Shown one piece after another: positions 26,802 through 36,432 of a stretch of DNA of 64,000 nt. The notes beneath the pieces were generated by a model. The model did no database searches, was not told the origin of the DNA, and was given only the letters and a program-made list of their open reading frames with translations. The position numbers and the translations under genes were made by a program. Positions within the stretch are counted from its first letter, which is position 1. Every line of letters begins with the position of its first letter. This stretch comes from Cytobacillus oceanisediminis 2691 (GTDB lineage Bacteria > Bacillota > Bacilli > Bacillales > Cytobacillaceae). The stretch covers positions 94,172-158,171 of the forward strand of contig NZ_VEEP01000009.1 in NCBI RefSeq assembly GCF_007678455.1, in the 5' to 3' direction.

Positions 26802-27935
26802 TTAATGAGTGTGGTGGACAGCGCAACGGTTAGGACCGATCTCCAGCTCCATTGCTTCTTCTGCTGTCACTTCTTTCACACCGCGGTTGATTGCAACAAT
26901 ATCTTCAAAATTTGGCGGTGTCTCGCTTGATGCGGATTGTGCTACATGGTCGACAAACTCCTCGATTGTCTTGCCTGCCATGATTTCATTTTGCTTGCGG
27001 ATCAAACCTAACTGGCTTCCAATGAAACCTTCCGCATTCACCTCGTCGTCAAAAGCAGCATAGTGTCCTGGCAAAACAATCACGTCATCTGCAATTTGCG
27101 ATACCTTGCTATACACAGTATCATACAGGTCTTTTGCCCACTCTGCAGCTTTACCGCCAAGATCTGGACGGCCAAGACCGTTTACGAAGATGGTATCTCC
27201 GGAGAATAAAAGTTTATTATTCACGAAAAACGAAACACTGCCAGGGGTATGCCCAGGCGTTTTGACGGCTAATACTTCGAGTATGATATTCTCAAATTCA
27301 ATTTTATCATGCTGTTCCAGCGCTTCAAAGTCAAATACTGCGCCTTCACTCTTCATTAAATAATATTTTGCTCCAGTTATATCAGCCAGTTCCTTGCCGC
27401 CAGACAAATGGTCAGCATGGAGATGTGAATCGACGATGTGAGTGATTTTCACATTTTCTTTTTCAGCAACGTCTGTATAACGGTTTGTGAACCTTGAAGG
27501 GTCAACAACAAGTGCCTCGTTTTCAGAAAGGACCATGTATGACAGGCAGCCTTTTCCAACACGGATGAACTGAAGAACTTTGATTTCGTCATCCTTAAAT
27601 ACTTCAACCGGATATAGATATTCGCTCCATGACTTCATTCCGCCGGAAAGGTATGATACTTCGAAACCAACATCAGAAAGCATTTCAGCTACCATGACTG
27701 AAGAGCCTTCCTTAGCGCAGATAACGACGATATCCTTATCCTTAGGAAGCTGGTCAACAACCTCTTCCACGCCGTCAATCAATTCAAAGTAAGGGATATT
27801 GAGGTAATCAATATTCTCACCCTCAACCTTCCAGTCTTCAAAGTCTTTAACATTTCTTACATCAAAAATGAAAAAATCCTTCTTGCTAACTACCCATTCA
27901 TTTAGTTTTTCAGCAGTGATCGCTTGCATACCCAT
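26802..27935 (-). CDS. Rhodanese / metallo-beta-lactamase fusion, persulfide dioxygenase type
   Basis: A 377-residue cytosolic fusion. Residues about 1-110 form a rhodanese domain with cysteine C73 (VICAKEGSS). Residues about 118-350 form an ETHE1-like metallo-beta-lactamase fold with HxHxDH (H171, H173, D175, H176), TPGHTPGSVSFF, FSGDTIFVNGLGRPDLG and LPGHY. Family members oxidise persulfides to sulfite and transfer sulfane sulfur. GGGAGG lies 8 nt before the ATG. A CstR/CsoR-type operator sits on its promoter. It resembles CstB/YrkH-like detoxification enzymes, but the domain order is rhodanese first. Confidence 0.88.
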   Translation of the reverse strand: MGMQAITAEKLNEWVVSKKDFFIFDVRNVKDFEDWKVEGENIDYLNIPYFELIDGVEEVVDQLPKDKDIVVICAKEGSSVMVAEMLSDVGFEVSYLSGGMKSWSEYLYPVEVFKDDEIKVLQFIRVGKGCLSYMVLSENEALVVDPSRFTNRYTDVAEKENVKITHIVDSHLHADHLSGGKELADITGAKYYLMKSEGAVFDFEALEQHDKIEFENIILEVLAVKTPGHTPGSVSFFVNNKLLFSGDTIFVNGLGRPDLGGKAAEWAKDLYDTVYSKVSQIADDVIVLPGHYAAFDDEVNAEGFIGSQLGLIRKQNEIMAGKTIEEFVDHVAQSASSETPPNFEDIVAINRGVKEVTAEEAMELEIGPNRCAVHHTH

Positions 27936-27988
27936 TTTAAAATTCCTCCCTGTATAAAAGATATGTCATGGTACCAGATCCCCATCCG

Positions 27989-28033
27989 ATACCCTTATGG
28001 GTATATAATAAATGGTTGATAATAAAATTGCAA
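27989..28033 (-). promoter_or_regulatory. Promoter with CstR/CsoR-like operator
   Basis: Leftward -35 TTGCAA (28028-28033), 17 nt, -10 TATTAT (28005-28010). Abutting it is the perfect palindrome ATACCCTTATGGGTAT (27989-28004), the G-tract form recognised by CsoR/CstR-type repressors. Given the downstream persulfide dioxygenase, a persulfide-sensing CstR is the likely regulator; none is encoded in this window. Confidence 0.8.
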
Positions 28034-28179
28034 GCTTTTTTTGTTTACTAATGTGCGAATGGTGTTTTACCTATTAGATCAGGCAATGGATCGATTGTCT
28101 TTTGTGAACAAGAAAAAATTGCTAAAAAAAATTCTTCATAATGGGTTTTCAAATACTTAATAAACCTTTACAATGAATG

Positions 28180-28198
28180 AAACTATACAATATAGTTT
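28180..28198 (+). promoter_or_regulatory. Palindrome over the -10 of the sda-like gene
   Basis: AAACTATA-CAA-TATAGTTT is a perfect 8-bp inverted repeat that covers a candidate -10 (TATAGT, 28191-28196) with TTTACA 18 nt upstream. It could be an operator. I see no DnaA box nearby. Confidence 0.45.
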
Positions 28199-28234
28199 GA
28201 AAATTCAATCCATTCTTACCGAGGAGGAATGCAA

Positions 28235-28369
28235 ATGAAAATTATGAGCAATGAACAATTGGTGGTCTCGTATCGTGATGCATTAAAGTCGGAAAGTGAT
28301 AAAGAATGGGCAAAGGTTTTAAAAACCGAAATATCCAAAAGAGGACTCAAGCCATTTAAAAACCGTTAA
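28235..28369 (+). CDS. Sda-like sporulation checkpoint inhibitor
   Basis: A 44-residue peptide missed by most ORF length cut-offs: MKIMSNEQLVVSYRDALK onward, ending KRGLKPFKNR. The spacing of SNEQLVVSYRDA and VLKTEISKRGL matches the two-helix hairpin of Sda, which binds the kinase KinA and blocks entry into sporulation when replication is disturbed. GAGGAGG lies about 7 nt before the ATG. It is followed by a 56-bp repeat array that ends in a terminator. The Sda assignment is from pattern memory. Confidence 0.7.
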   Translation: MKIMSNEQLVVSYRDALKSESDKEWAKVLKTEISKRGLKPFKNR

Positions 28370-28454
28370 ACCGAATTGGAAGACTGGCGAAAGAAGACCT
28401 ACGAAAGAATGTCTAGTAACAACGCAGCTTGATTTATGGTGGAAAAGTAAACAA

Positions 28455-28750
28455 TTGAAAAGCCTAATGACCATTGCCGCTTGTGAATTGGAATTGAAAA
28501 CTGGAATATTGAAAAGAAACTAAGTGACAGCGCTGTTTGTGAATTGGATTAGAAAACTGAAAAAATGGAAAGTACCTTATTGACATCGTCGCTTGTGATT
28601 TGGAATTGAAAACTGACAAAAAGAAAAGTACCTTATTGACATTGTCGCTTGTGATTTGGAATTGAAACTGACAAAAAGAAAAGTACCTTATTGACATTGT
28701 CGCTTGTGATTTGGAATTGAAAACTGAAATAACGAAAAGTACCTTAAGAA
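28455..28750. repeat. 56-bp tandem repeat array downstream of sda
   Basis: Five copies, judged by the TTGTG landmark at 28481, 28537, 28593, 28649 and 28704 (periods 56, 56, 56, 55). The best-conserved units contain AAAGTACCTTATTGACATTG then TCGCTTGTGATTTGG, AATTGAAAACTGACAAAAAG. The first two are more diverged. The period is not a multiple of three, so it does not encode a repeated peptide. The array lies between sda and a terminator, so it may be the transcribed 3' region of sda. Confidence 0.9.
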
Positions 28751-28751
28751 A

Positions 28752-28794
28752 ATCGCCGCTTTGCTGCCTGATTGGCAGTGGAGCGGTTTTTTTT
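28752..28794 (+). terminator. Terminator closing the sda / 56-bp array transcript
   Basis: CCGCT and CTGCC pair with AGCGG and GGCAG through an internal loop, followed by eight T. Confidence 0.8.
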
Positions 28795-28873
28795 GTCGGA
28801 TGTTGTTAACAAAAAATTCACAAATGTCTGTGAGCAATTAGCTTACAATAAAAATATAGAAAGGAAGTGGACC

Positions 28874-29782
28874 ATGTTACTTAAAGTACGCACCGAGCCA
28901 TTGGAATTATTAACATTAAGGTATTTGAACAAACGAATGGATTTGCCCTCAAATGAAAAATTCAGGTTGAAGTCTATGGAAAAAGGTTATACAGGCGAAT
29001 TGATATTCGACAGGATGACCGAAAGCCTATCGGAAGAAAGGTATATCATTGACGACCTGCTCCTCCAGGTGAATAATTCATATTTCCAGCTTGATAAAGT
29101 GATCATTTCCAAGGATGCGGTTTATCTTAACGATGTGAAATATCACGAAGGAGATTATTATATCGATGGAGAAAAATTGTTATCCTTCAATAGCGGAAGA
29201 GAGCAAAAAAACCCTGTCATCCAATTAAAACGAAGTGAAACCCTATTCCGTCAGCTGCTCCAAAACTTTAACATGGACCACCTCGTCCGTGCCTCCGCCG
29301 TCTTCGTCAACCCTGAATTCACCCTTTACCAGGCCCCCATAGATCAACCAATCATTCTACCAACACAAGTAAAAAGATTTATTAAAGAGCTAAACAACAC
29401 ACCCTCTGCATTGGACAAGAGCCATCAGAAACTAGCTCAAACCCTGCTTTCAATGCATCAAACTAAAAATCCATATTCCACTTTTCCAAATTACAAATAT
29501 GAACAGCTGGAAAAAGGAATGCATTGCCGGGAATGTGGGTCATTGAATACTGAGGTAGATCATTACGACCTCGTTTGCGGAAAGTGCGGAACACATGAAA
29601 GAATCGAAAAGGCGATCCTGCGACATATAGAGGAAATCAAGGTACTTTTTCCTGAAATAAAAATCACCACACAAAATATTTATGATTGGTGTAATGGGAA
29701 GGTTAGTAAGAGGACATTCTTGAGAGTTTTGAAGAAGAACTATAAAACAGTTGGCAAGACAAAAGACGTATATTTTGAATGA
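28874..29782 (+). CDS. NERD-domain protein with C-terminal zinc ribbon
   Basis: A 302-residue protein. The start with AAAGGAAGTGG upstream is preferred; the ORF extends 34 codons further but through a terminator. The region GYTGELIFDRM (about 36-46) to YYIDGEKLLSF (about 103) matches the nuclease-related NERD domain of Bacillus. Near residue 217 begins a zinc ribbon, CRECGSL and CGKCGTH, followed by a helical tail. NERD proteins are thought to act on nucleic acids, but function is not proven. It lies between two tandem repeat arrays. Confidence 0.8.
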   Translation: MLLKVRTEPLELLTLRYLNKRMDLPSNEKFRLKSMEKGYTGELIFDRMTESLSEERYIIDDLLLQVNNSYFQLDKVIISKDAVYLNDVKYHEGDYYIDGEKLLSFNSGREQKNPVIQLKRSETLFRQLLQNFNMDHLVRASAVFVNPEFTLYQAPIDQPIILPTQVKRFIKELNNTPSALDKSHQKLAQTLLSMHQTKNPYSTFPNYKYEQLEKGMHCRECGSLNTEVDHYDLVCGKCGTHERIEKAILRHIEEIKVLFPEIKITTQNIYDWCNGKVSKRTFLRVLKKNYKTVGKTKDVYFE

Positions 29783-29834
29783 TTGCTGAGTTGGTGACTA
29801 TCTGGGGTTTAAATCCTAAGGTTAGACACGGTTC

Positions 29835-30360
29835 ATGACAGCTTAGCGGCTTCAACCTCCAAACCTGTCAAAATAACATCACTTTCTTGACAGCTTAGCG
29901 GCTTCAACCTTCAAACCTGTCACAATAACATCACTTTCTTGACAGCTTTGGCGCTTCATCCTTCATACCTGTCAAAATAATATCGGTTTTTTGACAGTTT
30001 AGCGGCTTCCTCCTCCAATCCTGTCAAAATAACATCACTTTCTTGACAGCTTTGGCGCTCTCTCCTCCAATCCTGTCAAAATAACATCACTTTCTTGACA
30101 GCTTTGGCGCTCTTTCCTTCAAACCTGTCAAATTAACAACACTTTCTTGACAGCTTTGGAGCTTCATCCTCCAAACCTGTCAAAATAACATCACTTTCTT
30201 GACAGCTTTGGCGCTCTTTCCTTCAAACCTGTCAAAATAACAACACTTTCTTGACACCTTTGGCGCTTCATCCTCCAAACCTGTCAAAATAATATCGGTT
30301 TTTTGACAGCTTAGCGGCTTCATCCTCCAAACCTGTCAAAATAACATCGATTTCTTGACA
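29835..30360. repeat. 52-bp tandem repeat array 1 (TTGACAG / CTGTCAA)
   Basis: TTGACA-type landmarks fall at 29835 (ATGACA), 29887, 29939, 29991, 30043, 30095, 30147, 30199, 30251, 30303 and 30355: ten units of exactly 52 bp. Each unit has TTGACAGCTT at positions 1-10, a variable block 12-25, CAAACCTGTCAAAAT at about 26-40, and a second variable block. TTGACAG and CTGTCAA form dyads in both directions. The array fills most of the 671 bp between the NERD gene and the odhB terminator. It contains no coding frame and no CRISPR-style unique spacers. Confidence 0.97.
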
Positions 30361-30416
30361 AACTTCACAGCTCCAGAGTTCGATCGCTAGCCACCGCTCA
30401 ATTCTCAAATAAGACG

Positions 30417-30446
30417 AAAAGCACTGCCAATCTCGGCAGTGCTTTT
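30417..30446 (-). terminator. Terminator of the odhAB operon
   Basis: AAAAGCACTGCC / GGCAGTGCTTTT with a 6-nt loop. Confidence 0.9.
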
Positions 30447-30453
30447 CCAATAC

Positions 30454-31743
30454 TTATCCCTGCAACAACAATGATTCTGGGTCTTCCATGAGCTGTTTAA
30501 TGTGTTTCAAGAAGGTAACTGCTTCTTTTCCGTCAACAATCCTGTGGTCGTAGGATAGGGCGATGTACATCATTGGCCTGTTTTCCATGCGGTCCCTATC
30601 GATTGCTACTGGACGAAGCTGGATGGTGTGCATGCCAAGGATTCCTACCTGCGGGCCGTTGAGGATTGGCGTTGATAGCAATGATCCGAACACGCCTCCA
30701 TTTGTGATCGTGAAGCTTCCACCCTGAAGGTCTTTCAAGGATAACTTGTTCGATCTCGCTTTTTCGGCGAGATCATTGATGTCGCGTTCGATCTCAGCAA
30801 AGTTTTTCCTGTCGGCATCCCTGATTACTGGGACAACCAGTCCTTCATCTGCAGCAACTGCGACACCGATGTCGTAAAATTTCTTCAGGACAAACTCGTC
30901 ACCCTGGATTTCTGCATTCAGATACGGTGTCTTCTTCAATGCTGCGACAACCGCTTTTGTAAAGAAAGACATGAAGCCTAGGCGGACATCGTTTTCTTCA
31001 AAGAAGCGGTCCTTCCACTTCTTTCTCAATTCCATGACGGCTGTCATGTCGACTTCATTGAAGGTTGTTAGCATGGCTGCTGTTTGTTGTACCTCTACCA
31101 GCCTATTGGCGATGGTCTGCCGTCTTCTTGACATCTTGATGCGTTCAAAGCGAGTATTATCCTCATTGGCAGCAGCTGCGGGTGCCGCTTTTTCCGGCCT
31201 GTTATTTGCAGGCTTGTTGTCTTCTGGCTTTTGCTGGTTAGGGGTATACGATTCAACATCCTGCTTCCTGACTCTTCCAAGTGGATCCTGAGAAGACACC
31301 TGGTTCAGGTTGATCCCCTTTTCCCTCGCAAGTTTTCGTGCTGCAGGAGAAGCAATAACCCGGCCCTGACTGTCATCATCTGCAGAATGTTCTTCCCTGC
31401 CAGCTTGGTTTTCAGGTTGTGCGCTCTGAGTTTGTTGATTTTCAGCAGGTTCATCTGGGGATTCAGCTTCCTTGCCCTGTTCCTCAGCTTTGATCTGTTC
31501 TCCGCCAGCTTGTTCACCTACAACTGCTATGGCTTCCCCAACTTTAACAGTATCGCCTTCTTCCGCAAGCAGTTCTGTCAAAACTCCATCATAATCAGAA
31601 ATAATTTCCACATTGACTTTATCCGTTTCCAGTTCAACGATATATTCACCTTTTTGGACTTGGTCACCCTTTTGTTTCAGCCACTGGGCAATCGTTCCTT
31701 CGGTAATTGATTCAGCGAGTTCAGGAACTTTAATTTCTGCCAT
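30454..31743 (-). CDS. odhB: 2-oxoglutarate dehydrogenase E2, dihydrolipoyl succinyltransferase
   Basis: A 429-residue acyltransferase of the TCA cycle complex. Domains in order: lipoyl domain with the lipoylated lysine in [12 protein letters not shown] (about 37-48), a Glu/Gln/Pro-rich linker, the E1/E3-binding domain ([18 protein letters not shown], about 129-146), a second linker, and the catalytic domain ending in [12 protein letters not shown] with the active histidine. GAGGAGG precedes the ATG. It overlaps the end of odhA by 14 nt in another frame, so translation is coupled. Confidence 0.96.
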   Translation of the reverse strand: MAEIKVPELAESITEGTIAQWLKQKGDQVQKGEYIVELETDKVNVEIISDYDGVLTELLAEEGDTVKVGEAIAVVGEQAGGEQIKAEEQGKEAESPDEPAENQQTQSAQPENQAGREEHSADDDSQGRVIASPAARKLAREKGINLNQVSSQDPLGRVRKQDVESYTPNQQKPEDNKPANNRPEKAAPAAAANEDNTRFERIKMSRRRQTIANRLVEVQQTAAMLTTFNEVDMTAVMELRKKWKDRFFEENDVRLGFMSFFTKAVVAALKKTPYLNAEIQGDEFVLKKFYDIGVAVAADEGLVVPVIRDADRKNFAEIERDINDLAEKARSNKLSLKDLQGGSFTITNGGVFGSLLSTPILNGPQVGILGMHTIQLRPVAIDRDRMENRPMMYIALSYDHRIVDGKEAVTFLKHIKQLMEDPESLLLQG

Positions 31744-34585
31744 TGTCGTTTCCTCCTCTATTTGTCTTAGTCAGTGCATCGCGAACGATCCTTGCTTGTT
31801 CCAACTTATGGGTATTAGGATCTCCTTCAGCCGGACTGGACCTTCTTCTGCGTCCGATATAGGCTACTTTGATTTCTTTTGGAGCCGCTTCATTGATCCG
31901 CGGTTCAACAAATGTCCAGGCTCCCATATTTTTAGGTTCTTCCTGGACCCAAACGACTTCTTTTAAGTTTGGATAACGGCCTAATATTTCTTTTAGCTCA
32001 TTCAGCGGGAAAGGATAGATTTCTTCAACTCTTAGCACATGCAGCCAGTCATTGTCCTCACCACTTAGTTGCTCTGCAATATCGATGCTCACTTTTCCGG
32101 AACATAACACGACCCTTTCCACTTGCTCAGGTTTAGACCCAAGTCCAGGCTGTTCGAAAATTGGCTCGAAGCTTCCTTCAGTCAGTTGTGTTGGGTCTGC
32201 CGCTACCAGCGGGTTCCTTAACAGACTTTTAGGTGTCATCAACACGAGAGGGCGAACCGATTCCTGTTTTAAAATCTTTGCCTGCCTCCTGAGGATATGG
32301 AAGTATTGGGCCGCAGAGGAAAGATTGGCAACAGTCCAGTTATTTTCTGCGGCTAAAGTTAGAAATCTCTCAACCCTGCCACTCGAATGTTCTGGTCCCT
32401 GTCCTTCATATCCGTGCGGCAAAAGCATCACTAGACCTGATTTCTGTCCCCACTTTGCCCTTCCAGCTGCGACGAACTGATCAAACAGGACCTGAGCAGC
32501 ATTCGCGAAATCTCCATATTGAGCTTCCCAGAGAACCAGGGTTTCGGGAGCAAAAACATTATAGCCATATTCAAATCCCACAACTGCCGCCTCAGATAAA
32601 GGGCTATTATGGATGGAGAAAGAAGCCCTGGCATCCGGCAAAGTATGGAGCGGCGAGAATTGTTCCCCGCTATTACTGTCATGCAGCACAAGATTTCTTT
32701 GGGCAAACGTTCCGCGCTCTGAATCCTGACCTGTCAATCTTACTGGCGTCCCTTCTTGTAAAATGGAAGCAAAGGCCAGAGTCTCGGCGAGGCCCCAATC
32801 GATTTTTCCGTCTTCAGCGAATGCATCCTGCCTTCTTTGCAGGATTTTCGCCAATTTATTGAAAACATTGAAGCCTTCCGGCCATTTAAGAAGGTCACTA
32901 TTAATTTTCTTCAAAATCTCTGCCGGTACCCCTGTATTGATCCTCGGAATGCCCATTTCAACTACTTCTGGAATATCAGGCTCTCTTTTAACCTCTTTCT
33001 CTGCTTTTGGAACTTTTTCATTGGCCGCTTTCAGGGTTGAGTTTATTTTATCTTCTATTTCTGCCCGTTTTTCTTCAGTGAACACACCCTGAGATACGAG
33101 CTTTTTCCCGTAAAGCTCCTTGACTGTTGGGTGATTGTGGACAAGCTTATACATTTCCGGATTGGTTGTCATTGGTTCATCCATTTCGTTATGGCCGAAT
33201 CGTCGGTACCCAATCAAGTCAATCAAGAAATCTTTGCCGAATGTCTTCCTGTATTCAAAGGCCAGCCTTGCTGCCATCAAACAGGCTTCGGGATCATCGG
33301 CGTTCACATGGATGATTGGTATTTCATATCCCTTTGCAAGGTCACTGGCATACCTTGTTGATCTGGAATCCATGGATTCTGTTGTAAAGCCAATCGTATT
33401 GTTTGCTATGACATGAACAGTTCCGCCGGTCTTGAATCCGTGCAAGCGGCTTAAATTCAAGGTTTCCGCCACAATTCCCTGTCCTGGAAAAGCCGCATCA
33501 CCATGAATCAGGATAGCCATCGCCTTAACAGGATCATATTTTGCATATCCGGGGAGATTTCGGTCATCCTGCGCTGCACGTGTAAAGCCTTCAACAACCG
33601 CGCCGGCGAATTCAAGGTGACTTGGATTATTGGCAAGTGTCAATCTTGCATTGGCGGTAGTACCTGATTTGATTTTACGGTCAATTCCCAGATGGTACTT
33701 TACATCTCCAGTCCATCCAAAATTGATTCCAATCGAGCCTTCAGAAGGCACCAATTCCTTGTTTGGCGCATGCTGGAATTCGGCAAAAATCATCTCATAC
33801 GGCTTACCTAAAACATGGGCAAGGACATTAAGCCTTCCCCGGTGAGCCATTCCGATATTAATAGTCTCAACACCATTATTTACCGCTCCGGCTATAACTT
33901 CATCCAAAAGCGGCACCATTGCATCAAGGCCTTCGATTGAGAAACGTTTTTGCCCAACAAACGTCCTGTGCAGGTATTTCTCGAAGTTTTCGACCTCTGC
34001 CAGGCGCTCAAATAAGCCAATCTTCCTTTCATCTTCCACCTGTGGAATCAGTGCTCCTGATTCTACTTTGTTCCTTAGCCACTCTTTTTCATCTAATTGA
34101 TTTACATGCTCAAATTCGTACGCTATTGTACTGGAATATACTTTTTTCAGATATTCAAAGGCTTCTTTTCCAGTTTTTACAGCAGGAGGAGCACTTGGAC
34201 ATATGAGATCTACAGGGACCATGTTTAAGTCTTCTTCGGCCAGTCCCCACTTTTCCAGGCCTTCCAGCACAGTGTCTAAACTTCCTGACTGTAAAGGGTA
34301 GATATTTGCAGATAAATGGCCGTTCGAACGAATATAATCTGCATATCTCAGTACGGCGGCGATTTTGGCTGGATTTCCAGACGTATATGCTGCCGTTGAC
34401 TTCGGAAAATTGACATCTTGATTTGCTGACATTCTCTTCTTAGAGTTCTGTTCAAAATATGCCTTCATCTCAGGATCTACCGCATTTGGGTCTTGCAGGT
34501 ACAATTCATACAATTCTTCCACATATCCTTGATTGGCCCCATAAAATCCCGGCCATTCTGTACGTTCCGTAACAGGCTTTTTCAT
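31730..34585 (-). CDS. odhA: 2-oxoglutarate dehydrogenase E1
   Basis: A 951-residue thiamine diphosphate enzyme that decarboxylates 2-oxoglutarate in the TCA cycle and passes the succinyl group to OdhB. Typical blocks are [48 protein letters not shown] and [12 protein letters not shown], plus the C-terminal transketolase-like half ([20 protein letters not shown]). Two adjacent ATG codons (34588 and 34585) follow GGGGG; the second has better spacing. It is first in a two-gene operon with odhB. The E3 subunit is not in the window. Confidence 0.97.
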   Translation of the reverse strand: MKKPVTERTEWPGFYGANQGYVEELYELYLQDPNAVDPEMKAYFEQNSKKRMSANQDVNFPKSTAAYTSGNPAKIAAVLRYADYIRSNGHLSANIYPLQSGSLDTVLEGLEKWGLAEEDLNMVPVDLICPSAPPAVKTGKEAFEYLKKVYSSTIAYEFEHVNQLDEKEWLRNKVESGALIPQVEDERKIGLFERLAEVENFEKYLHRTFVGQKRFSIEGLDAMVPLLDEVIAGAVNNGVETINIGMAHRGRLNVLAHVLGKPYEMIFAEFQHAPNKELVPSEGSIGINFGWTGDVKYHLGIDRKIKSGTTANARLTLANNPSHLEFAGAVVEGFTRAAQDDRNLPGYAKYDPVKAMAILIHGDAAFPGQGIVAETLNLSRLHGFKTGGTVHVIANNTIGFTTESMDSRSTRYASDLAKGYEIPIIHVNADDPEACLMAARLAFEYRKTFGKDFLIDLIGYRRFGHNEMDEPMTTNPEMYKLVHNHPTVKELYGKKLVSQGVFTEEKRAEIEDKINSTLKAANEKVPKAEKEVKREPDIPEVVEMGIPRINTGVPAEILKKINSDLLKWPEGFNVFNKLAKILQRRQDAFAEDGKIDWGLAETLAFASILQEGTPVRLTGQDSERGTFAQRNLVLHDSNSGEQFSPLHTLPDARASFSIHNSPLSEAAVVGFEYGYNVFAPETLVLWEAQYGDFANAAQVLFDQFVAAGRAKWGQKSGLVMLLPHGYEGQGPEHSSGRVERFLTLAAENNWTVANLSSAAQYFHILRRQAKILKQESVRPLVLMTPKSLLRNPLVAADPTQLTEGSFEPIFEQPGLGSKPEQVERVVLCSGKVSIDIAEQLSGEDNDWLHVLRVEEIYPFPLNELKEILGRYPNLKEVVWVQEEPKNMGAWTFVEPRINEAAPKEIKVAYIGRRRRSSPAEGDPNTHKLEQARIVRDALTKTNRGGNDNGRN

Positions 34586-34802
34586 CATATAACCCCCTTG
34601 CTTTTCGTAAAGTATGCTAATTATTTGTTACCCTGTCGTATTCTTTTTTAACGGTAAAATCAAAGAATAATAATATAATTCAGATATCAAACGGTTACAT
34701 TGATATTTTAACATGATATTTTCTTTTAACCAAAGGTTTTGACTATCACTATAGTGTTAAATAATTTCCCGGATTTTATTATTTCAAAAAAATTTACACA
34801 AT

Positions 34803-34826
34803 AAAAAAAACCGGTGGTTACCGGTT
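34803..34826 (-). terminator. Terminator of the 34860-35096 gene
   Basis: AACCGGT / ACCGGTT hairpin with eight T on the minus strand. The 34590-34800 stretch beyond it is AT-rich and holds no gene that I can support; it must contain the odhA promoter. Confidence 0.85.
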
Positions 34827-34859
34827 ATAGGTTAAAAATATATAAAGACATTCATATTC

Positions 34860-35096
34860 TTAAAGATTCATCATGGTGACATACATGTTCTTCGGCGCAA
34901 AAAGGTTATTTCTTTTTTCTATTTGATTTGCCTCAATCATTTCATTATGTTCAACAGGCAATTCACTGTGACCACAGGTAATGCTTTTTTGGAACCTTGA
35001 ACCTGCATTGAATATGTCGACTCCATCATTATTGGTGAATCCAACGCCTTCTTCATGCATTGAAAAACGATGATGACAAGTTTTTGATTCGCTCAT
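34860..35096 (-). CDS. Hypothetical protein, 78 aa
   Basis: Starts MSESKTCHHRFSMHEEG, with GGGAGG 7 nt upstream; the open frame extends further but without a ribosome site. It contains two cysteines and several histidines (CHHRF, CGHSELPVEH), which might bind metal. No membrane segment. It has its own terminator. I do not recognise the family. Confidence 0.6.
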   Translation of the reverse strand: MSESKTCHHRFSMHEEGVGFTNNDGVDIFNAGSRFQKSITCGHSELPVEHNEMIEANQIEKRNNLFAPKNMYVTMMNL

Positions 35097-35221
35097 ATTC
35101 CAGCCTCCCACGAAATAGTCCCTTACTATATTATATATCAAATTATCTAAATATTCAGTGATAAAACTCATAAAGAAAAGGAAAGCAAAATAATTGCTCT
35201 CCTTACTTAATTACCATTCCA

Positions 35222-36289
35222 TCAAATTTTTAAACCACTATTGGAATTAGTAATAGCGTGTGTGATTTTTTTCTCAAGTTGCTCCAATACATCAGGCGCA
35301 TCAGCATCGATTTCATGAAAGGGACCTGAATACTCCTGAAGTGCATGTCCATAACGTGGGTCATAATAATGAATTAACAGGATTTCAATCAGATCCAGAT
35401 AATTTTTTTCTTTCAAGGCAACTTGAAGTGATGTTGCCGCATCCTGGGAAATCCGCCTAAGAAGCTTGGTGACTTTTTCTTTTACTTCTTCTTCAAACCA
35501 GGCTTCTTCTTTAAAAGGATGTACATACTCATCATATATACGCTGAACCCTCTTGGGAATTGAACTTTTGACAAGGAAATGAATCCCCTCGGACTTTTTG
35601 GCAATCATTTCATCAGGTTGGGCAGCCCGTCCAATTCTCTTGCTTTCTGCCTCAATGATAAAGTAATTCGCTCCTTTTATTTCATTCAGTCGATCAAATA
35701 GCAGTGCATCGAAGGTTTTTTGGTTGTGGGCTTCACCCATCCCAATCATTCCAAAAATCGATCCCCTATGGTTGGCCATTTGTTCAAGATCGACAACAGG
35801 ATAGCCTTTTTCCTGCAAAGCTTTCAAAAGATCTGTCTTTCCTGTCCCTGTCATCCCGTGCAAAACAACTGCCTTTTGAGGTAATATTTCGGGGATTCTT
35901 TCCAAAATATACTCCCGGTAGGCGCGATATCCGCCCTCAAGCCGATAGGATGGTATTCCTGCATATTCGAGGAACGAAGCAACGGACCGGCTTCTCATCC
36001 CGCCTCTCCAGCAATGAATGATAGGCTCAGCACCGGTCTTTTTCAGTTCTTTTATTTCACCAAGAAGACGTGGCAGCTTCGGGGATACAATTTCCATCGC
36101 CCGCCATTTAGCTGCTTCCTCTCCTGATTTTTTGTATAGAGTGCCAATTTCCTGTCTTTCCTCATCGGTAAACAACGGTATATTCACAGAACCGGGTATC
36201 GCTGATTCCTTATGCTCAATTGGCGCTCTAACATCAACAGGGATATATTTACTTGAGCTGATTAATTCTTGTACAGATATGTCTTTCAT
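35222..36289 (-). CDS. mnmH: tRNA 2-selenouridine synthase MnmH
   Basis: A 355-residue fusion of an N-terminal rhodanese domain (active C93 in IIHCWRGGMRSRS) and a P-loop domain (GMTGTGKT, 145-152). This two-domain order is diagnostic of MnmH (SelU/YbbB), which replaces sulfur by selenium at the wobble 2-thiouridine of tRNA through a geranylated intermediate. The selenium donor enzyme SelD is not in this window. The gene is monocistronic. Family identity is firm; actual use of selenium is untested. Confidence 0.92.
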   Translation of the reverse strand: MKDISVQELISSSKYIPVDVRAPIEHKESAIPGSVNIPLFTDEERQEIGTLYKKSGEEAAKWRAMEIVSPKLPRLLGEIKELKKTGAEPIIHCWRGGMRSRSVASFLEYAGIPSYRLEGGYRAYREYILERIPEILPQKAVVLHGMTGTGKTDLLKALQEKGYPVVDLEQMANHRGSIFGMIGMGEAHNQKTFDALLFDRLNEIKGANYFIIEAESKRIGRAAQPDEMIAKKSEGIHFLVKSSIPKRVQRIYDEYVHPFKEEAWFEEEVKEKVTKLLRRISQDAATSLQVALKEKNYLDLIEILLIHYYDPRYGHALQEYSGPFHEIDADAPDVLEQLEKKITHAITNSNSGLKI

Positions 36290-36405
36290 TTTTCCAATTG
36301 ACCTCCATGGTCCATAAAGTAAAACTGCTTCTATTATTTGAAAAATAGTTCTAGTTTTACTCTTAAATCTTTTTTAATAAACTCCATCGTATCATATTTT
36401 GGGAA

Positions 36406-36432
36406 AGAAAAAAACCGCAGTGCGTCTGCGGT
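36406..36432 (-). terminator. Terminator of the 36432-37010 gene
   Basis: ACCGCAG / CTGCGGT hairpin abutting the stop codon, T-run on the minus strand. Confidence 0.85.

Noticed and set aside
28464-28697. Leftward 77-codon ORF across the 56-bp array
   Set aside because: No ribosome site; its repeated peptide comes from partial frame coincidence in the repeats.
29835-30360. 52-bp array as a CRISPR array
   Set aside because: The conserved parts make up most of each unit, the variable blocks recur between units instead of being unique spacers, and no cas gene is near. Array 2 fails for the same reasons.
29783-30416. Array 1 as a plasmid or phage iteron origin
   Set aside because: No replication initiator gene, and the surroundings are core chromosomal genes (odhAB, sda). 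Phased binding sites of another kind remain possible.
30268-30450. Leftward 60-codon ORF running into array 1
   Set aside because: The 52-bp period shifts the frame at every unit, there is no ribosome site, and the frame is open only by chance.
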